A stretch of 64,000 nucleotides of DNA. Source: Argyresthia goedartella (lineage: Eukaryota > Arthropoda > Insecta > Lepidoptera > Argyresthiidae). The first letter of the stretch is position 1. Each line of letters opens with the position of its first letter. The stretch spans positions 24,010,906-24,074,905 of the forward strand of contig OX463818.1 of NCBI GenBank assembly GCA_949825045.1, in the 5' to 3' direction. Both the position numbers and the translations under genes were made by a program. Below are positions 1 to 10,362 of this stretch, one piece after another. Under the pieces are notes generated by a model. It saw nothing but the letters and a program-made list of their open reading frames with translations. It was not told the origin of the DNA and searched no databases.

Positions 1-1179
1 TTGATTTCTTTAAACTTTTCCCTCAGTGACACTCTAGGCCCTAATCTATAAATTGCACGAACAGCCCGTTTCTGCAGAATAAATATACTATTAGCATTCG
101 CAGCGTGACCCCGCAATAAAATACCATAGGTCATTAGACTATGAAAGTAACTAAAGTAGACTAGTCTAGCGGTGTCTACGTCGGTAAGAGCTCTAATTTT
201 TTAACTGCGAACGCTGCCGAACTCAGTCTGTTCGACAATTTATTTATATGAGAATCCCATTGTAGTTTGGCGTCTAAAGTAATGCCCAAAAAGACAGTCG
301 ACTGCACAAGGTTCAATCTCTGTCCTTTTATAAATATGTCTGTAGTTACCGGGTTCACATTGGGTAACACGAATTTAATACATTTAGTTTTCTTTTCATT
401 AAGTAATAAATTGTTAACAGTAAACCAGTTCACTATACTAGAGATAGCATTGTTTACCTCGTCATAATTTGATTGCTGTCTTTTAACTTTAAATATCAAA
501 GAAGTATCATCGGCAAACAATACTAACCCATGTTTTGCTTTAACAAGGTAAGGTAAATCATTAATATATACTAAAAACAAGAAAGGACCAAGAATTGAAC
601 CTTGCGGTACGCCCATACTTATTGAAGACTCAGGTGATCTTTTCCCATTAACATCGACCATCTGAACCCTATCTGTTAGATATGACTCCAGAAGGCCAAG
701 TGCCTGATCTTTTACACCATAATGGCGTAACTTCCTGACAATAGTGTCATGATGGACGCAATCAAAAGCCTTGGATAGATCGCAGAAGATACCTATTGCA
801 TCCATTGCGTCTTCCCAGGCATCAAAAATAATGTCGATTAGTTCAAAACCAGCATCGGCTGTTGAACGACCCTTTGTGAAACCAAACTGAGCAATATGAA
901 TTAAATTATTGAGATAAAAATGACTTTGCAATTGATTAAGTATGAGTTTTTCAAATATTTTGCTAAGCGTTGGTAGTATCGATATGGGTCTAAAATTGGT
1001 GGGGTCTGATGTACTACCAGCTTTGAATAAAGGTATAACTTTACTTAGTTTCATCAAGTCAGGAAACACACCATTATCTATACATTGATTAAATATACAA
1101 CAAAGGTGAGGTGCAATACAATCTACAATGGACCTAATAATTTTTACTGATAGACCATGGGCGTCAGCTGTCTTTTTCG
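1..1179 (-). mobile_element. CR1-like LINE, 5'-truncated, inserted in BEL-1 integrase
   Basis: This is a non-LTR retrotransposon copy on the minus strand whose 3' end lies outside the window. Its RT frame starts abruptly at about 1179, inside the integrase reading frame of the surrounding BEL element. The family is the same as the copies at 53440-59904, 60255-61100 and 61105-64000, judged by shared blocks around GVPQGSILGPFLFLVYIND and FADDTSL. Truncation at the 5' end is typical of incomplete target-primed reverse transcription. The clade (CR1 or a relative) is inferred from motif style and not from a tree. Confidence 0.85.
3..1179 (-). pseudogene. LINE reverse transcriptase fragment
   Basis: The fragment encodes the RT domain from just before the 'FPDLMK..KVIPLFK' block to the thumb. 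It includes the block with the catalytic Asp (CDLSKAFDCVHHD), GVPQGSILGP and the FADD active site (about 499-517), all unaltered. A stop near 176, after KKLEL, marks a frameshift: the expected continuation lies in another frame through 3-195 and matches the C-terminal 'FILQKRA' region of the sister copy at 60693-61163. The endonuclease and N-terminal half are absent, so the copy cannot be autonomous. The first residues of the open frame (about 1180-1240) are BEL integrase sequence read through in frame. Confidence 0.85.
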
Positions 1180-2456
1180 TAAGCTCCGACGCCAGTCGCA
1201 TCTTCTGGATAAGTCTGCATCCGTCAGCGAGCTGGTCCATGGTACGACAGAAGAGGAACCAAGGATGAAGTGGAATGGTGTGATGGCTTCTGGTGAGTCG
1301 GGGGAAGATGTCACGTATGTGAGAGGTCTCGACTTGATTATAGCCTCTGCCTCAAGGAGTAATGTGGATAATACGTCTTCCTTTATTATTTTTTCGGTGA
1401 GGCAGGCTCTTAGGGCTGTCTTCACGGTTCTCACCAATGAATGAGTGGGATGAAACGCCATTTGATTTTATGGTTTGTAGCGTATTCCTGTACGGCATCA
1501 TCTTGTAACGAGCGTAGTTCTCGAGAGGCTTCGACAAAGTTGGTGCCGTTGTCAGTAAATATTGTTGACGGCGATCCCCGGCGGGCGATAAAACGTCTCA
1601 GGCTTATAATGGCAGCATCGGAAGAAAGTGAGGCGACAAGTTCTAAGTGCATGGCTCTCGTTACTAGGCAGGTGTATAGCGCGACGTAGCGTTTTTCATG
1701 GCGTCGGAGTATTGTGATAGTGATCGGACCGAAATAATCTAGGCCCACGTGCGTGAATGGCCTCTTATGATGATCGAGTCGCTCTTCCGGTAGATTGCCA
1801 ATTGGAGGTCGTGCAGGTTGACTTTTCCACCTTCTGCATTGGAAACAGGCTTTGGCTACGCTACGAATGCTGTCTCTTGCTTTGAGTATCCAAAACTTTT
1901 GCCTGAGCTCATTAAGGACCAATTCGTTAAAACAATGTGAGGCGTGAATATGGTCGTGAAGAATGAGGAGACGTGTGACTTGATGGTGACCGTCCAAAAT
2001 TGCAAGTGATATGGCTCTCTCACTCACTCCTGGCGCATACTTTGTTCGTGGGTCCAGTCGTAGCAAGCCATCCTGGCCAAAAGTCGGCGCGAGTTTTGCT
2101 ATTCGGCTGCTTTTGGGTATGGGCTGTGACGATTCGACTGCTTTCAGCTCATCGGGGAAGCTCTGAGCTCGTTGAAGTATCATCTTCTCAGCTGTTATGA
2201 CGTCCACCGCGTGAATTTGTGATGGAGATGTGGTGCTGTCGATGTATAATTTAGAATTGTTATCTATTGGCCGAGATAGTTTAAGCCGGAACAATCGTGC
2301 ACCCTGGAGAACACGGGCCGTGGCGGGTAAAAAGCGCAGCCAAGAACTAAAACGCGTCGCGTCAGGTACTGGACTCGAGAAAGGTACGTCGAGGAGCAAC
2401 CCCACCAGCTCCGATTTCAACTCGAGATCTGGTAGAGTCTCCTGGACGTCATCCAC
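1180..2456 (-). pseudogene. BEL-1 integrase, missing the glutamate segment
   Basis: The integrase N-terminal zinc-binding region is visible as His-His-Cys-Cys (HDHIHASHC ... CFQCRR). The first two catalytic aspartates lie in VGLDYFGPI and IFTDNGTNF. Around 1440-1460 the frame changes, and the block expected to carry the catalytic Glu (PHMGG.WERL in relatives such as BEL-3) is absent: the sequence passes from WRFIP directly to LVRTVKTAL. The C-terminal part resumes at 1180-1455 (LEAEAIIKSRPLTY) and ends at the LINE junction. The frame also shifts where it meets RNase H near 2456. Confidence 0.88.
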
Positions 2457-3830
2457 TCGCTCCGTCGGCCAAGCGTATGGCGGCTGTAAAAGAAAATGGA
2501 GGACCAGTAAACCATCGATGAGACTGTGTGAGGTTTATTTTTTTTGGTTTTGTGGCATCGTCTGCGACATTGAGAGAGGTAGGGATCCACCTCCAGTTGG
2601 ATGGGTTGGTGGTTAACAATATCTCTCCCAATCTGTGCGCCACAAATTGTTTAAACGCCCGAACATCACTCCGAATCCACTTTAGGACGGTGGTTGAGTC
2701 TGTCCAAAAAGTGATCTCGGAGGGCTTGATTCCATGAGCTTGCAAAATTGTTTGCGCGAAACGAGAGGCTATAAGCGCAGCTTGTAGTTCAATGCGTGGG
2801 ATTGAAACCGGTCTTAGGGGCGAAACGCGTGCTTTACTGCCGATTAGAGTGTTAGACACAGAGCTGTCATCGTAACTAAAACGCCAATAGGCAGCACAGG
2901 CGTAGGCTTGTTCGCCACCATCGGCCACTACATGCAGTTGGGTATCCACTACGTGCGTCCTGTTCATATACCATCGAGGTATTTTTATATTAGACGCGAC
3001 CTGTAATTGTGAAAACCAGTCTTCGCATTCACTTACGTACGTATCGGGAAGCGGTGAGTCCCAGCCGACGCCTGCCCGCCATAGTTTCTGTATCAAAATG
3101 CGGCCTCAAATGACGACAGGCATTAATAGACCGAGGGGGTCGTAGACCTTCATGACGTTTGACAGAAGACTACGTTTGGTTAAGGTTTCAGCCGGTAACT
3201 GCGAAACTGCGCGGAAACCTAATGAATCCTGACGTGGGTTCCACTTAACACCCAATACGCCAACCTCGCTACTAGGCGGTAAATAGACGTCGGAGGTCGC
3301 GTCGCTTCGAAGTTCCTTTGGGATAAGCGTAAGTGCCTCAGGATCATTTGACGTCCACGCGCGCATCTCAAATCCACAGGCTTTGTGAACGGTCACTACT
3401 TCGGCGGCGAGCTGTGCCGCATCGGCGACACTGGAGTAACTACCTAAAAAATCGTCCATATAATGATCGTCAATTATTGCCTTACAGGCGGCGGAGTAAT
3501 CGGCTTGAAACGTTTTTGTGTTTTTGTTTTTAATGTAGAGCGCGATGAACGGACTTGACACCGCGCCGAAAATCATGGCAGACATGCGATACTCTTTCAG
3601 CTCGCCATCTTTGTTACGCCAGAGGAAGCGTTGGGCGTCCCTGTCTCTTGGGGCGATTTTTATTTGAGGAAACATCTCTTTGATGTCACCGTTTAGAGCT
3701 ACGGCGCCTTCTCTAAAACGGAACAATATGTCCAGTAGAGAACAAAATAGGTCCGGACCTTGTAGGAGTAGGCTGTTTAAACTTACACCATTTGTTGCCG
3801 AGCAGCGTCGTGGACTGCTCTGAGTTTCTT
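2449..3830 (-). pseudogene. BEL-1 reverse transcriptase and RNase H
   Basis: The RT palm has the YMDD active site at 3451-3462 and the DIKEMFPQI block that carries the first catalytic Asp, preceded by the BEL-typical ATNGVSLNSLLLQGPD. A stop (TGA) at about 3104-3106 interrupts the connection between RT (PLGLLMPVVI) and the RNase H region (WRAGVGWDS). RNase H shows VADGGEQAYACAAY, IPRIELQAA and WTDSTTVL, then the family-typical NVADDAT motif. A frameshift near 3800-3850 separates RT from the protease-encoding frame. Length and order fit Pao-type pol. Confidence 0.9.
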
Positions 3831-4921
3831 CTTTTGCGGGTGAAAAACGCCGAAAATGGCAGGTACCAACGAATGCCCGCGTCTGCGTCAACGCAGTAAA
3901 CATTTGCTGGTTTTCGTTGGTGATAGGTGTTCGGTTCGCACTCCTCAGCGTAGCCTTTTGCAATGACATCGTCTATAAATTTGTGAAAGGCTGTGGCGAA
4001 CGATTCATCTTTTGCCATCTGGCGTTCGAGGGCCTTGAAGCGCGACAATGCGTGCGAGTAACTGTCAGGTATAATTTTTGGCAGTTCTTTCTTCCAGGGT
4101 AGGCCAACTTCAAAATGGCCATCATCAAGTTGACGAGCGGATGATTCGATTATGTCTACGGCTCGTTTATCGTCATCGTTTGGGCGAGGGGCGCTTTTCG
4201 TTATGCCTAAGGCATCGATGTCGTATTGATTTTTGATGAGAATATCTAAATCGTCCGATATGTGGTTCACGAATTCGAGTGGCTTAGACGAAACGGAAAG
4301 CGCGCCGTGAATCACCCAACCTAACAAAGTCCTCGAGGCGGCGGGATCGCTCTTCTTGCCACACCGCACTTCACGACTTAATGACAGGTGCCAATCGGGC
4401 GCACCAATCAGGACAGTAGGAGTGACGTCAGTGTACGAAAGTTCATCGGATAAGTCTACCAAGTGATCGTAGTCCGAGAAGTTAATTTTGCCTGGATGTT
4501 GTGCGCGCAGCCCCAGAGGTTTGATCGCCCGCGCGTGTTTCACTAAATAACGATCGGACGAATTTCGGCCTCGAACGTAAAAGTCTACGTTACTTACGTC
4601 AACTTCTTTCGTCATACCACTGACGCCTTCGATGCGCAGCCGCTCCTGACAGGTGGGTTTTGCACCGATGCGCGCAGCAACCTCGCCGTCAATGAGCGTT
4701 GCAGTAGTGCCCTCATCGAGTAACGCTGTCGTGTGAAACTCGCCGTTAGGACCCTCGAGCACGATCGGGACTACCTTCAGCAGGCCGCGAGGATAGTTAG
4801 TTGACCGCGAGGTCCCTGAGATATTAATTAAGGTGTCAGACGTATTTCCAATATCGATAGAAGGTTCGGATTCGTTGGTTAAATTGTCCACATTGACAGG
4901 AGTGGCCGTTCTAGCAGACAA
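3800..4921 (-). pseudogene. BEL-1 aspartic protease and pol linker
   Basis: The start of pol contains a retropepsin-like site in which the usual D-T/S-G is D-E-G (ALLDEGTTATLID), a variant I recognise from BEL/Pao proteases, followed by the LGWVIHG block and the linker to RT (GLPWKKELP ... GYAEECEPN). No Met is required here because pol is normally translated as part of a polyprotein. The reading frame differs from that of gag, and the frame is lost at the RT junction, after RWYLPFSAFF. Protease activity cannot be judged from sequence alone. Confidence 0.82.
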
Positions 4922-4953
4922 CGTTTGAGTATTGTTGCAATGGCTGCTGGATG

Positions 4954-5977
4954 CTACGCTAGGTTGGAGTTAGCTGTCGCTGGGCCGTGAAGGAGCGAAT
5001 TGTGACGTCTCGGGCATCCGTCTACTCCACAACGTTTGGCGCGACAAAAATTCCAAGTGTGTGGACTGGACTTCAAACACCGGTAGCATATTTTGAATGC
5101 CATCCATTGACTAACTTCACCCTAGAACGTGACGAGATCGGGTCTCTTTGGCCGGTTTGACAGAGCATTAATAGCTTGGGTAAGCTGTGTTACAGGGTCT
5201 GAGATAGGGCGTTCAGATGTTTTTAATTGTTGTGTCGCATTGTTGAAGTCATTGTTACCGGTGGTGCGTGCAACTGTCGACGGGGCTGTATGGTTGACGT
5301 TCGGTACGAAGAATGATAGCGTGTTGGTGGGAGCAACCGGCTGTGAATGTTGTCCTTGGGGATTGCCCAAGGTGACAATCGGTGCCTCACCAGGCATGTC
5401 CGCGTTAGTTACCGTGGTCATGTTCTGGTCGAAAACCCACGTGGCGGTGCGTTTTGCGGAATTACAATAAGACAAACGTGAACAATGGGATTTAGATGAC
5501 TTATCTGATGCTTCCAAAGCGGCTAGTCTGGCTTGTAGCTCCGTCTCTTCCGCCTCAGCCTCGAGACGGGCGAGCTCGCGCTCGCGTACCACTCGGCGCC
5601 GCATAGCGTCAGCTTTGATGGCCAGTTTCTGGGCGTGGACGGTCGCCGAAGACCTCGAGGAGGGAGTGCGTTCACTGCACGACGGTTTACTGTGAACACT
5701 ATGTGCACTGCGAGAAAGTGCTTTGGCATTGGCGTTAAAAACCGAATTAGGTCGAACACTTGTGCAATTTTCGAGGCTTGGTTGTGCCTGGTCGCAAGGT
5801 TCGGTGCCCACAGGCTGTGTGGTTGAGCTAATTGTCAATGCCGAAGCATCCTCCGTCGCCGTGGCCGAAGTCGGCCGAACGCAACCCAGTGAACGTTCAC
5901 GACGTTTGAGTTGCGTCCGGTTGACTTCCGTGGCCGTAGCGTCCGTGTCTGCGTTGTTTACTACGTGTTTCCACCAT
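4954..5977 (-). pseudogene. BEL-1 gag with large internal deletion
   Basis: A likely start ATG lies at 5975-5977 (MVETRSKQR), with a frameshift shortly after it. The longer frame from about 5838 has Ser/Thr-rich sequence followed by a charged heptad-like stretch (LARLEAEAEETELQARLAALEAS) likely to form a coiled coil. At 5122-5124 there is a TAG in the frame. Just past it the sequence jumps from the beginning of the gag core (QWMAFK) straight to the C-terminal Cys/His motif (ICYRCLK ... FCRAKRCGVDGCPRRHNSLLH), ending at a TAG at 4954-4956. The central gag domain (DUF1759-like in BEL-2 and BEL-3, about 200-300 residues) is therefore missing. Confidence 0.8.
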
Positions 5978-6073
5978 TGAAAACGACGAAATGAGTGTTG
6001 ACTAAATGAAATGAAAAACTTACGTCAAAAAGAAAGAATTGAAAATGGTTTGTTTTTAAGGCGAGAATGGACC

Positions 6074-6193
6074 AAAATGTTGGTGAGCTAAATGGACTGT
6101 ATGGGAATGGATAGAAGGGAATATGATGGAAACACTGCGAATGAATAATACTTATTTAATTAATAAAGTATGGGATCAAAAGAGGTGGCATCC
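6074..6193 (-). repeat. BEL-1 partial 5' LTR and primer-binding region
   Basis: On the minus strand a tract ending in ...CACCAACA is followed at once by TTTTGGTCC, the same arrangement as the BEL-3 LTR end and its primer-binding region (ACA then TTTTGGTCCTTCG at 21386-21400). About 120 bp of LTR remain before the LINE fragment at 6194. Confidence 0.65.
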
Positions 6194-6540
6194 CAGCCAG
6201 TCGCCAATATCTACCTTCGACAGCGCTTTGAGTAGCTCTTTTCAGGAGATCGGCACCGGAGATCTCACATGGTCTCACTCTTAGCCACACCAAGGCACAA
6301 CACCGCGGCATATGAGCACGCCTTCAGGTTGCAGGCGGTCCGACTGTGGAACGCACTTCCTTGCACTATAAGAGACATTCCCACTCTTTTCTCTTTCAGA
6401 AACCGGGTAACAGAGCACTTCATCTCTCTAACATGATATTAGTTATAGTATGCATATTATTACTACATGTACAGGTTTATGTATATATTGGTACATATTA
6501 GTAGGTACTTATATTGGTACTTATTGCTAAGGTCACTAAT
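6194..6540 (+). mobile_element. 3' fragment of CR1/L2-like LINE
   Basis: The segment aligns with the last ~80 codons and 3' UTR of the LINE at 27119-30025: a YLRQRFE-like start, then 'RLQAVRLWNALPCTIRD', then a basic C-terminus. It is 5'-truncated and not translatable as a whole. It lies between the BEL-1 LTR and a BEL relic. Confidence 0.7.
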
Positions 6541-6544
6541 GTAT

Positions 6545-7160
6545 TAGACTGGTGGGTGGCACGTATCAACGGCATTAAATGTTGCGGACGACGCTACGCG
6601 GTAGTGAAAAATCCTGATTTCATCCCGTTGGTTTTTTGGTCCCTCATTCCTTAACTCACCTCAATCAGAGCGGCCTATCGAGGCAACTGAAGAAAATCCA
6701 CCAGTTCTGGAGGAGCTCAACGCTTAGGAGAGCCAACATAGAAATCTCGGAAAGGACAAACGCGTGCGATTTACCTATTCCAGTAGTACCCGTAACCTCG
6801 CCGTTCAGTAAATGGCTCCTGATGCTCAGAATAACTCCTCGCGTCCTAGTCTTTACCAGAATTTTTAAATCCGCTCTCTTAATAATCACCTCAACCTCTA
6901 TACGTTTAGACCCTTGTAGTCGAGAGCTTTACGTGGAAGACATGAAGATGGCAGAAAGGTACCTCGCGCTGCACTCCCAGCTGTCATCACTACGCGAAGA
7001 CAATGAACAAATTAAGCGCGGCGGACAGCCGCCTAAGAATAGCTGCTTAAATTCACGTTGTTATCGACGACTCAACCAGACTCTTGCGCTTGACCGGAAA
7101 AATCGGAGCTGTAGAAGGCGTCCCAACTGTGTCACCGCACCCGATAATCCGGCCGGTAGA
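6545..7160 (+). pseudogene. Degraded BEL/Pao relic: RNase H end and integrase start
   Basis: Pieces in all three plus frames match the region between RNase H and integrase in Pao elements. They are NVADDATR followed by SSRWFFGPSFL (about 6565-6660), then SPFSKWLLMLR with AERYLALHSQL (about 6790-7000), then LRLTGKIGAVEGVPT (about 7085-7135). At least two stops follow NVADDATR and several frameshifts are needed. The order matches BEL-1 2250-2560 but the sequence is different. The relic ends before the zinc-binding region. A 206-codon open frame at 6636-7256 partly overlaps it but is not itself a gene. Confidence 0.75.
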
Positions 7161-7314
7161 GTTTTTGGAATTTCCCCATATGAAAAAATATATATATGCT
7201 ATTTCTGCATTTTTTTCCCAAACATCTTGAAATTCATTTTAATTACCTATTTATAAACTTTTACATTGTTTCAAATGAAACACCATAACATAATATTAAA
7301 CCACATTCATTCTG
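7161..7314. other. AT-rich spacer before BEL-2
   Basis: AT-rich sequence with no coding signal. The last bases (CATTC at 7310-7314) partly match the sequence after the 3' LTR (TATTC at 18723-18727), which would be a BEL-2 target duplication with one mismatch. Confidence 0.5.
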
Positions 7315-7870
7315 TTTAATATTTATGCTTCGGAACGCACCTTTTTTCGTTGCGCGACTCGGACCGCGAGTGATCGGAACGGAACTAGCAGCTGTCACTT
7401 GTATAGAAACGTGATGACGAGTTAGAGGTTACTTTTTTTTGCACATGGCATTCGGGCCTTGGCTGTATTTTTATTAGTAATAATTGTGTAACAGGTGTCG
7501 GGCCTGGTCGGAGTGTTAATTTGTAATAATCATCACGGAACAATCGTCCAATCGTCGGGAAATAAGTAGATTCACGTCATCGGAGTGAGTGCTTCGTGTT
7601 GTGAAGGGACGAAGTGATTCGGGGATCAATTCGTCGCATTCGGACAGCGACCCTTCGTGTCGGCAAGCAACACGACGGCGACACAGCATCGGGCTACGAC
7701 GAGAGTAAGATTCGACTCCTCTCCCCCCACCCTTGTGCTCCTCATCCCGTGTTCCTGCCTCGAATTGAGCTTTCGAATTCCGGTCCACGGCGTCAAAGGT
7801 CAGTACTCCTGGTGAAAACCAACCCTACCAAGATTCCACGCCCTGTCGGTTAAGGCGTGGAATTTAATCA
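7315..7870 (+). repeat. BEL-2 5' LTR
   Basis: The 556-bp direct repeat is almost identical to 18166-18722. It begins TGTTTAATATTTATGC and ends GGAATTTAATCA, and is followed by TTTTGGTAGCAGAGCGTGG, the likely primer-binding region (same position in BEL-4). The two LTRs differ by a few substitutions and by short indels around the T-run at 7432 and the CACAGC/CAGT site near 7684. Confidence 0.92.
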
Positions 7871-8547
7871 TTTTGGTAGCAGAGCGTGGTTTCCTAGTAG
7901 GAAATCGATTCACGGACGGTTGTAGGGTTGTTTTTTGCCATATTGTAGTTGGGAGAAAAGGGTATCTCAGATTGGTCGGCAATCAGTTTGTGAGTGAGTC
8001 TTGTGGTCGGTATACCACAATTAAAGTTCATTTTCGGTTAGTGAACGTATAATTGACGATTTAGTTAACAATTATTATAAAGTTGTAGTCGGAAACTACT
8101 CGGTGTGCATAAGGAACAGTCATTCGGTCGGACTATAGTATTGCAGTCGGGTTCCATAGTATTGCAGTGTTATTTCGGATTACAGAGCAGGGTCAGGCTA
8201 TTTAAGGGGTATTAAGCTGATTTTGCTGACCTCAAAAGAAGTGTGGGTCATATCGGAGGGGCCACTTCTAGAAAAATGGTTTTTTTTTATAATACCTTTT
8301 TGTGTGTTATTTGTATTGTACCATATGGTGGCATTCTCTAATTGATTTAGAGTGTATAGTTATAAGGTGTATGTCCACAGGGCGACCATATTAAATATTT
8401 TTTAGGATTTAATTGTTTTAGTGGTTGCCTTAGTTTTGACAACTTAGTTTTAATTTCTGTGCCCAGCGCTGACGGGCAAGTGCTGGTCTCTGGCTATACT
8501 TAGTTCGGTAGTGAAGTATAAGACCAGAATCTATTAAATCGGTAAAC
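7871..8547 (+). other. BEL-2 primer-binding region and 5' untranslated leader
   Basis: Non-coding leader between LTR and gag, starting with TTTTGGTAGCAGAGCGTGGTT. The equivalent stretch in BEL-4 (44863-45567) is similar over most of its length. No ORF of note is present; a packaging signal could lie here but none can be identified by eye. Confidence 0.6.
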
Positions 8548-10362
8548 ATGGCACCTTCGCCCTTGACGGTACTGCGGCATGGTGTCCGTGAGGAAATGAG
8601 ATGGCTCGCCCATACTCATAAGTATGTGGAGCGACCAGATATGGATGATGTCCTGCTCAAGCGTGTGGAGGACGCAATGACACGCGTCGGGAAGGTGTGT
8701 CGGCTGGCTGCGGAGGCTGAAGCTCTCGGGCTTAATGATGAAGCCTCGGTGGCTGCAGTGAAACAGCTCTGCGCGGATGCTGACCAAGCAATTGAATGCT
8801 TGGGTGACATCGAGCGTCGCGCGGAGAAAATTAAGCGGTCACGAAGGAATGACCGTGGGGAGGGTAACGGAGACCCACTCCCGAAGGGTGTTGTTGGACG
8901 GCTGCCACACCTGGAGATTCCGGCCTTCAGTGGGGCAATTGATGAGTGGCCGGCCTTCATCAATTTATTTGATAGCTTGGTCCACGGTCGGGACGACCTG
9001 GACAACGCCTACAAGTTGGCCCAACTATTGATGGCTCTGCGGGGTGAACCGAAGGAGTTGGTCGGTCACCTAACGGTCACGGCGGGCAATTATGAGATAG
9101 CCAGGTCCATATTGTTTGACCGCTACCAACACAAACGGCGGTTGGTTGATGCGCAGCTGGGGAAGCTGTTTAGCATCCCTAAAGTAACCCGGGATGTTGA
9201 CATCCGAGTACAGGTGCTCAACCCTGTGCTGGTGGCCACGAAGGCCCTTCAGAACCTTGATCTTCCGGTAGACCGATGGTCATACATTGTTTTGTATATG
9301 GTTTTGTCACGGTTGCCTGCAACTGTTCAAAGTCGGTTTGAACAGCTGCATGGAGGCAGTAGCACGGAACTGCCCACGCTCGTCCAATTGACGGATTTTT
9401 TGGAGGGTGAATGCAGGCGATGTGACACACTGGACACGGAGGCCAGTGTGCAGCGCCAACCCGCGCGGATGCGGGAGGGGCCGCGCCCCCCGCCCCCACG
9501 GGGGGGTGGGCGGTCGAAACAATTTGGCGTTTTGAATGCCGCGCCGTCGGGTGACGGCTGTGTGCACTGCGACAGTGCCGGTCATGAAGTGACCAGTTGC
9601 GCCAACTTTAAGGCGCTCGGGGTAGCTGCCCGCAGGAAGATAGTCTTCCGCCACCGATTGTATTTCGGTTGTTTGGGGCCACACACGCTGAGCGAGTGCT
9701 CGCGCGCGTTCCCCTGTGAGTGCTGTGGTGGCAAGCACCACATCGTGTTATGCCTGAATCGGTCAGGCCCTTCGGACGGTCACCAGGGCCGGACTCAGGT
9801 TGGTCGGCCACAGGGCCCAACCAGGGCCGGACCCAGTCCCCCTCCGGGCAACGGGAGTCACCAACGGGGTGACTGGGGTACCCGCGGACGGGACCCCCCC
9901 CGAGGGGAAGGGGGCAGCGCGGGGGGTAACATGCGGGATAGCCGGGGTTCGGTCGCCGCTGTCCACGGTCAGCGAGTACTTCGGGCCGCTGGCTCACCGC
10001 GTGTTACGGGCGGGTGTCAGATGGCACCTATGAGTGGCGCGAAGGCTGGGAGCCCACCATCTTCTGCGCCACCCTGGCCGTCGCTCTGGGAGGCGAACAG
10101 GGAGGCGAACAGTCGGATGTCGCCCCGAATCCTAGAGCGCCCCAGGTTGGATCCGCTCTCCCCCATCCATCCACGGTGGCCACCGGGCACACCGTACGCC
10201 GTCCAGTATAGTCGGATACCGGGACAGCGAGGGGCCTATTATGCGGGTTGGGACCCCTTGATGTATATACGGTCTGATATGCCACCGGCATATCAGCAGC
10301 CGAGTTACTCCACGGCCGACGGAGGTCTCAGCGGGTTCGGATCCCGCGGAGGTTCCCGCTAG
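8548..10362 (+). CDS. gag: BEL-2 Gag polyprotein (intact frame, 604 aa)
   Basis: Gag forms the capsid of the element's virus-like particle and binds its RNA. The ATG at 8548 (AAACATGG) opens a 604-codon frame. Residues about 115-300 hold the BEL gag core (DUF1759-like, LEIPAFSGAIDEWPAF onward). Residues about 330-400 hold Cys/His knuckles (CVHCDSAGHEVTSC, FGCLGPHTLSEC, CECCGGKHHIVLC). A Gly/Pro/Arg-rich tail with repeated GPTRAGPSPPP-like sequence follows. The frame ends at TAG (10360-10362), which lies in frame with the protease remnant downstream; the same TAG is present in BEL-4. This is the best preserved gag of its family here. Confidence 0.9.
   Translation: MAPSPLTVLRHGVREEMRWLAHTHKYVERPDMDDVLLKRVEDAMTRVGKVCRLAAEAEALGLNDEASVAAVKQLCADADQAIECLGDIERRAEKIKRSRRNDRGEGNGDPLPKGVVGRLPHLEIPAFSGAIDEWPAFINLFDSLVHGRDDLDNAYKLAQLLMALRGEPKELVGHLTVTAGNYEIARSILFDRYQHKRRLVDAQLGKLFSIPKVTRDVDIRVQVLNPVLVATKALQNLDLPVDRWSYIVLYMVLSRLPATVQSRFEQLHGGSSTELPTLVQLTDFLEGECRRCDTLDTEASVQRQPARMREGPRPPPPRGGGRSKQFGVLNAAPSGDGCVHCDSAGHEVTSCANFKALGVAARRKIVFRHRLYFGCLGPHTLSECSRAFPCECCGGKHHIVLCLNRSGPSDGHQGRTQVGRPQGPTRAGPSPPPGNGSHQRGDWGTRGRDPPRGEGGSAGGNMRDSRGSVAAVHGQRVLRAAGSPRVTGGCQMAPMSGAKAGSPPSSAPPWPSLWEANREANSRMSPRILERPRLDPLSPIHPRWPPGTPYAVQYSRIPGQRGAYYAGWDPLMYIRSDMPPAYQQPSYSTADGGLSGFGSRGGSR

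Larger units (their letters stand above)
1180..6193 (-). mobile_element. BEL/Pao LTR retrotransposon BEL-1, decayed
   Basis: A BEL/Pao element read right to left: partial 5' LTR (6074-6193), gag, aspartic protease, RT, RNase H, integrase. Its integrase end is cut by the LINE at 1179, so the rest of integrase and the 3' LTR would lie left of the window beyond that LINE. The pol frame is broken by several stops and frameshifts, and gag and integrase each carry internal deletions. It differs in sequence from BEL-2/BEL-4 and from BEL-3, so at least three BEL families occur here. BEL elements replicate through an RNA intermediate in virus-like particles; this copy is dead. Confidence 0.9.

Noticed and set aside
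5629..5980. Plus-strand ORFs opposite BEL-1 gag
   Set aside because: Shadow frames of a GC-rich coding region with no domain or start context of their own.
6636..7256. A 206-codon novel gene
   Set aside because: The frame is partly BEL pol in the wrong context; the matching pieces change frame and include stops.
9480..10360. CpG-island-like promoter in the GC-rich tail of BEL-2 gag
   Set aside because: GC richness follows the Gly/Pro/Arg codons of Gag and is shared with BEL-4; no promoter element is seen.
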